NCBI RefSeq assembly: GCF_008831285.2
Contig: NC_045141.1
Location: 15,672,106 to 15,736,105 of the forward strand
DNA: 64,000 nt
Source: Nymphaea colorata
Taxonomy: Eukaryota; Streptophyta; Magnoliopsida; Nymphaeales; Nymphaeaceae
Direction: 5' to 3'
Below the pieces are notes generated by a model that saw only the letters and a program-made list of their open reading frames with translations, had not been told where the DNA came from and ran no database searches. This document shows positions 62,156-64,000 of this stretch, one piece after another (within the stretch, counting starts at the first letter, position 1; the number at the start of each line of letters is the position of its first letter). A program made the position numbers and the translations under genes.

Positions 62156-62288
62156 CATGGTTGTATTAACTCTACCACCACCGCCTCCGTCGCCGCCGCC
62201 ATCATCACCAGCACGCCTGCCGAGCCGCCGGAGAGGAGGGAAGAAGAGAAAATCAGAAACAACGAGCACCAAGAGCGGGAGGGAGTAG
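62076..62288 (+). CDS. Upstream ORF 2 of the BEL1-like gene
   Basis: A 70-codon frame (MDSLLLSLTTSD..., then a Pro run LPPPPPSPPP and a basic tail) ends 21 bases before the BEL1-like ATG. If transcribed in the same leader, ribosomes would have to bypass or reinitiate after it. No family is recognised. Confidence 0.35.
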   Translation: MDSLLLSLTTSDLVSLPCFPGRSSSDDMVVLTLPPPPPSPPPSSPARLPSRRRGGKKRKSETTSTKSGRE

Positions 62289-62309
62289 GCTTCACAAGTG
62301 CTTAATTCT

Positions 62310-63704
62310 ATGTCCGAGAGCCTGCAAGAAGGATGCTTCGGATTCACGGATGCTTTTGGGAGGTTAGGAGTTCAGAGCCAGGAGCAACCTCAGATCCAGA
62401 CAACCAAGATCGCTCAACAATCCGGCCTCTCCAAATTGAGGAACTTTCCGGGGTCGTCGAGCCTTGATAACATCCTGGAAGATCAACAGCAGGAGCAGCA
62501 CCAAGAAGGTAACATCCATAGATACCGGAACGCAACCATGATGCTTTCAGAGATGTTCAACTATCAACAAGGAGACGATCTTCTTGGGACTCCATCCAAC
62601 CTCCATGGGAAGCCGGGAGATGTTCTCAATTGGAGGAGGAGTCACAACAGCAGCAGCAGCAGTAGCAACAACAACATGAACAGCATCACCAATGATTGGT
62701 ACAGTTCAAATAGGCAAGGGTCAGTCTTGAACCCACTCCATGTACCACACTTGGGAGTGGCAAAGGAAGTTGGCATCGGCAGTATCCAGGCCGCCCATGA
62801 CGGCGATGACCAAGATCACGCCAATAATAATGGAGGGAACACCAGCAACCAGAAAAGTAATAGCAGTAGGCAAGATAATAACAGTAGTAGTATAGGGCAG
62901 CATCATATTTCCAGCATAAATGCAGACGCAGCAGCCATGCAGCTGTTCTTGATGAACCGCGAGCAGGAGCAGTCTTCAGCTCCACAACACATGCTTCTCC
63001 CCAACCCCCTCCTCGACGGCCACCAATTCCACCAGCTGCATCCCAATTTCCTGCAGTCCATGGCTTTTCCGGCGAGTGGCAACAGCACGATTCCGTCGTC
63101 AATACAGCTGCAGCAGATGAACTGGGCAGCCGGCAAGAGCGCTGCGGAATTAGGGAAGGTACCGGAGAATCGAGGTCTTTCGCTATCGCTGTCGTCGCTG
63201 CAACACCTTGAGGCAGCGATGCATGGTGATGAACCAGCAGCTACTGCGGCTGTTGGGGGAGGGAAGGGGGAAGAATTGAGGATGGACGGTGATGCTTATT
63301 ACGCTCCCCATGCTCACCAGAGCGCTTTGTATTCACTGAGAAGTGGTATTGGAATCAACAGTGTTGTTGGTGCTGCTTCTGGGGGCGGTGCCGCTGTGCC
63401 AAGTCTTCAAGCTCTGCAGGTTCACCTATGCTCGAACCCATTAGCCTCGGTCTCGGTTCACTCGTCCATGATCCTCAGGAGCTCAAAGTATCTACGAGTC
63501 GCACAGGAGCTTCTGGAGGAATTCTGCAACGTGGGGAGGGGCCAGGTGAGGAGCAGAAGGATAGGGAAACAAGATTCTTTCAAAGGGGGCTCTACGAACA
63601 ACACGGGGGAGGGTAGCCTTTCCGCCTCTAACCCGTCATTGTCTTCCTCTGAAAGATTTGAGCACCAGAGAAAGAAGACCAAGCTGCTTGCCATGTTAGA
63701 TGAG
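62310..63704 (+). CDS. BEL1-like homeodomain protein, exon 1 (partial)
   Basis: First coding exon (465 codons) of a BEL1-like (TALE) homeodomain transcription factor, a plant nuclear protein that pairs with KNOX proteins to control meristem and organ development. Visible: a Ser/Asn/Gln-rich N-terminal half; a GLSLSLSS motif at 289-296, like the ZIBEL/EAR-type repression motif; the SKY box SKYLRVAQELLEEFC from residue 392; and the start of the BELL domain (RFEHQRKKTKLLAMLDE) at the exon end. The donor is GATGAG|GTTGGT at 63704/63705, the usual place for the first BEL1-like intron, which opens with a CT microsatellite. The homeodomain and remaining exons lie beyond the window. The frame is open back to a GTG at 62298, but the first ATG is 62310 and gives the MSE-type start common in the family. 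Which paralogue it is cannot be decided. Confidence 0.93.
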
Positions 63705-64000
63705 GTTGGTCTCTCTCTCTCTCTCTCTCTCTCTCTTCCGTTGGCTTGTTGAGACAAGACAATCGGATTCTTAATTCGGAGAAATGGAGTTGGTGGGAGA
63801 TGGAGGCAAGTTGTTTATTTTTTACTACTTGAGGAGATCGATTGTACTTGGAATTTTGGGAGTGTAGTTTAAGGTAGGTCCAATCAGAAAAGACGGCACT
63901 TGATTGGGAAGATGGCATGTATCGTCAGGGAGAACCCAAAATATGAATGTTGGAAGGATCAGCCGAGGAACATAGGCTGCTACTTCGAGAAACATTACGG
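63705..64000 (+). other. Start of BEL1-like intron 1, cut by window end
   Basis: It begins GTTGGT and runs into a CT microsatellite (63709-63736). I see no continuation of the BELL domain before the window ends, so the second exon is outside. Confidence 0.7.

Noticed and set aside
62298..62309. Upstream start of the BEL1-like frame at 62298
   Set aside because: The codon there is GTG, not ATG; the first ATG in frame is 62310.

Overview
This window is nuclear DNA from a flowering plant. The evidence is spliced genes with GT-AG introns, plant-specific families (GATL, DA1, LYK4/5, BEL1-like), a plastid-targeted isoprenoid enzyme, an AT-rich intergenic background with long TA and GA/CT microsatellites, and many decayed plant transposons. 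I cannot name the species from sequence alone. There is no sign of bacterial or viral origin.

Layout, left to right. 1-4.7 kb: AT-rich intergenic DNA with repeats and one possible gene relic. 4.85-5.9 kb (+): an intronless GT8 glycosyltransferase of the GATL family. 7.5-10.2 kb: an internally deleted Ty1-copia retrotransposon with both LTRs, a degenerate primer site and a 5-bp target duplication. 11.0-19.5 kb (-): a complete ten-exon HDR/ispH gene, last enzyme of the plastid MEP pathway; its last intron appears to be GC-AG. 24.5-26.4 kb (+): an intronless LysM receptor-like pseudokinase of the LYK4/LYK5 type. 28.0-36.0 kb (-): a DA1-type ubiquitin-activated peptidase gene with eleven coding exons and a probable 5' leader exon. 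41-44.7 kb: transposon-dense DNA, including a hAT-type MITE and a 2.3-kb foldback. 45.4-46.8 kb (-): five consecutive exons of an FAD-dependent oxidoreductase lacking both ends, probably a gene fragment. 48-62 kb: gene-poor, repeat-rich DNA. 62.3 kb to past the window edge (+): first coding exon of a BEL1-like homeodomain gene; the homeodomain lies outside the window.

The genes do not form a functional cluster. They are independent plant loci (cell-wall glycan synthesis, isoprenoid precursors, chitin/LysM signalling, organ-size control, developmental transcription) separated by repeats. I reconstructed splice sites by reading frame and by remembered family conservation; no database search was run. 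I found no convincing undescribed multi-gene system. The items most worth a second look are the GC-AG intron in HDR, the long foldback with one-sided tandem expansion, the non-canonical kinase motifs in the LysM receptor, the decaying oxidoreductase, and two hAT-like elements with perfect 8-bp target duplications.
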